DNA from: Paraglomus occultum | Lineage: Eukaryota; Glomeromycota; Glomeromycetes; Paraglomerales; Paraglomeraceae | Direction of reading: 5' to 3' | DNA length: 34,084 nt | Assembly: GCA_910592205.1 (NCBI GenBank) | Contig: CAJVPJ010000218.1 | Coordinates: 1-34,084 of the forward strand | In this document: piece after piece, positions 31,336 to 34,084 of the stretch | Numbering within the stretch: the stretch's first letter is position 1 | How the letters are laid out: every line of letters starts with the position of its first letter | Made by a program: the position numbers and the translations under genes | Notes under the pieces: model-generated | Databases searched by the model: none | Told to the model about the DNA's origin: nothing | What the model saw: only the letters and a program-made list of their open reading frames with translations

Positions 31336-34084
31336 CTACTTTCTAATAACGAGTCTAACATAAGGGACCTGCAAAAAAATTATGAAAGACTCGTTAATAT
31401 TTCATAGATAAATGTTGAAAAACAGCAAAGAGCAAACGCGTACCTCAATGTCCTCGCCGCTGCGATCATTTACACACATTTCCAATGTTAAAGCCCGTAC
31501 ATGCGGAGGAATAGGTTTCTTTGTTATTTGCTCAACCAATTGAGACATTCTATTAAACAGTTTGGCGTCAAATTATCAAGTATTTGTAGGCAATCAAATC
31601 TAGATGTCTGCAAAGCTCACCTCATGGTCTTTCGTTCTTCTACCTTCTTCTTTGGCATGAAGAAGGAATACAACATGCTAACGTCGGCTGACAACATTGT
31701 CACTTCCAATTCATGCACGTTCTTGAAGTAATCCAGAAATTCTTGCAGTGTAAGATCACCTTCAACGTCGAATCGATCCCACAAGCTCCATTCAACTTCG
31801 TGGTACTATTGAACAAAAATAAAGTCTTCAATATTTTATGCAAATGAAATACTTGTTAATTCTCTTTCGATTCTTACCTTGAATTTCTGCATAGAAACCG
31901 GCTCTGAAAAGCCAAAGAATGGCAGTGCTAAATTGACAAAACCGTTCTTATAGTCCTCCAACTTCTGCTTTCCGTCAATAATCTTATACAACTCCAAACA
32001 AACCAACCCTGTCACCAAAGATGTAGTTGTTGCGATGGCCGGTATAATCTTTCCGGCAATAAACTTGGTCTTGTGACGGTCTGCCGGTGTAATACCATAA
32101 TTCATTGCTCGCAAGTTGGACGCGGCAGCAATAAAATCAATATGGAAGTTTGTGTCATCATCTTTTTCAAAATCAACCGGATTTAATCGGAAACCGGCAA
32201 GAGATGAGGGTGTGGGAAGATCGTTAATTATTTCTTGAAGTTCTTTCTCATCAGCTGCCAGTGGCGCAATAGCCTCGTTCTCCTGTACTTGGATTTTCAC
32301 ACCGGATTTGGGTTTGAATTCGGGTACTTCTATCATACTCAAAACTGATCTAAAGTATTCTCTGTCAATTTCACCTATTACATACAATAAGTTAGTTTAG
32401 AGTAATTTACTGAAAAATGTCTGGAGCTTTTGCATACCCTTAAGACCATAGTTAAACGCGTGAAGGTTGGCCGCAGTAATAATAAAGTCCAAATGTGCAT
32501 CCTATTGCGATGATACAAATCCAATGAGTCATTATTCTTTAACGTATGTGCGCTGTTATAATACATACATTATTACAATCGAATACTAGGGGATCGGGTG
32601 CTCTTTTTGGACCGGACCAGAACAAAGTGCCGGAGGATGTCAACTACAAAATCACAGATCAAATAGACGTTAAACTCCCGTGTTATACTAACACGCAGGT
32701 ATGCAACAAAGAAACCTACTGAATCCTTTGGGAAATTGAACAAAAGCTGTTGAATATTATTATTATAATATTCCTCAAACTTGAAGCGCGCCCAAGTAAT
32801 ACATTCGTCAAAACTCAATGGTCTAGCTGTAACCAGATAACTCCGCACTCCCTCCAAAATTTCCTTAGCCCTCGTTCCCTGGCTCAGCGATTGTTCAACG
32901 AATTTAGGTTCGCGCAAATACGTGTTAACATTTTCAGCCGGTATGCGGAAGAGTCCTTCAAACAAATCTCGAGCCCATTGAATGGTGTGCTCGATAGCAT
33001 TGGGGAAGTTCCTGAGAGTGCAGCTCGGGTAGGATTTTTCTGGTGGATCCTGGGAAGAAGAGTATGATTCTGTTAAATATGGAATGACTACTTGAGTGTT
33101 GCCTTTCGTGCCAAGTGTTCCGGATTCGAGCAGAGGCTTTCGGAAGTACACACAACGGCGATCCATATACTTTCCTTTGAAAAAAAAAATTATTATGGTT
33201 ATGATAATTCCAAATCAATACTACAACCTCGGTATGAGTATATAATTAAAACTTACGGGCGTCAACATTGTCCAAGGCATTAGTAACACCGTCAAGGCTT
33301 TCAAAGAAAGCATCGCCATAAACGTCTACAGAGCCAATTAGCCAAATGTTAGTCTGTGCAATAATCCTATCAAAAAATTTTTTTTCATAATTTACATACT
33401 CTCAGTTTCTACTCCTACTCGATCCTGATGTGCAATGACTTTTCCTTTCATCCCTGAATTCATTCTTTCAATCGCTGCTGTTGCTGTCTCGGATTTCAAT
33501 TTCTACGCGCAGACGGAAAAACGAAAGGAATTCAAGCATTAACATAATGCTTAGCGGTTACATTTGTTTTATCAATAATTCAAGTGAGAACTTACGCCAA
33601 CGTCAGCGGGACGGAATAAAAATTGTCTATTCAAGTTGCTCTTCTCAATAGTGTCCATATCCGTAATATGGATTTCACCACGAGGCCCAGTACCCAAACC
33701 CATCATGGCCCAATTCTTCAACATCTCACAGCCAATTGCACCAGCACCAACCAAAAACTCGCGGAAATCAGCGATTTTGTTTTGGAAGTCTTTGCCAAAG
33801 ACAGCAATTTGACCGTCATAACGACTGCCAATCTGAATAATCGATTATAGTGTTAGACTCAATTATCATAACATGAAATGGTTTCAAATTGTATAAATAA
33901 ATTCCTTACGGGACGACAAGACTCCTCGGTGAGTTCGACGCTTTTTGGTAAAGATTCCAAAGAGTCAAAATACATGAACTGTTGTATCGGATGGAACTTT
34001 CCACTGCATGACTTCAAGACTTCCTGCGCAACCAATCCCCCCAATACAGCGACCATTGGAGACAAATCCCCCGTCGCACCATAT
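31336..34084 (-). CDS. UBA1: Ubiquitin-activating enzyme E1, C-terminal 665 residues (5' part beyond window)
   Basis: Eleven exons (minus): 34084-33910, 33832-33596, 33502-33400, 33325-33257, 33174-32720, 32643-32569, 32501-32438, 32374-31878, 31805-31621, 31549-31444, 31368-31336. All ten introns are GT-AG and short (63-93 nt). E1 activates ubiquitin with ATP and passes it to E2 enzymes. In order: the end of the inactive adenylation half ([13 protein letters not shown]); the active adenylation domain with GAGAIGCE nucleotide loop and [22 protein letters not shown]; the second catalytic cysteine half-domain with the active-site Cys in [36 protein letters not shown]; and the C-terminal ubiquitin-fold domain (FMPKKK). 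The last exon is 33 nt and codes for [10 protein letters not shown]. Full-length E1 is about 1,000-1,060 aa, so roughly one third lies beyond the window. No defect is seen. Confidence 0.96.

Noticed and set aside
32750-33067. 105-codon plus-strand frame over the E1 gene
   Set aside because: It is the complement of the E1 catalytic cysteine exon.

Overview
The window looks like nuclear DNA of a filamentous fungus. It is AT-rich, its genes have several short GT-AG introns (mostly 63-185 nt), and there are no operons. The gene set points to arbuscular mycorrhizal fungi (Glomeromycotina) or close relatives: a BTB-BACK-TLDc protein, a Myb/SANT-like protein, a SAM methyltransferase of a type common there, and a Ran1-type kinase. 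The lineage is an inference from family content, not from a marker gene.

Layout, left to right: an empty 1.2 kb; a membrane-anchored GH17 glucanase (minus, 1239-2538); a Myb/SANT-like DNA-binding protein (minus, 3374-4585); 2.4 kb without a recognisable gene; then a relic-rich block at 7.0-10.0 kb. That block holds a broken coiled-coil gene, an array of diverged ~170 bp repeats with one unit inverted, and a decayed gene of about 1.26 kb from no family I recognise. Next is a five-exon methyltransferase with an 11-nt micro-exon and an N-terminal acylation motif (minus, 10640-12254). A 3.3 kb gap follows, then the BTB-BACK-TLDc gene (plus, 15548-17120), a 187 bp MITE-like element (17556-17742) and a class 3 lipase related to diacylglycerol lipases (plus, 20105-23075). 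After that come a small secreted protein (plus, 24799-25008), the last exon of a cysteine-rich protein (minus, 25388-25656), a possible frameshifted small membrane protein (plus, 25807-26086) and a Ran1/Pat1-like kinase with a trinucleotide repeat just before its start (plus, 27918-29276). The last feature is the C-terminal two thirds of ubiquitin-activating enzyme E1 (minus, 31336 to the window edge, eleven exons).

The genes do not form a pathway. They cover wall remodelling (GH17), transcription (Myb/SANT), lipid signalling or turnover (lipase), protein turnover (E1, perhaps BTB), kinase signalling and secretion. Exon joins were worked out by hand. Each recognised gene gives one continuous frame with conserved family motifs across its junctions; the broken or partial genes are marked as such. 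I saw no tRNA, rRNA, CRISPR array or replication origin.
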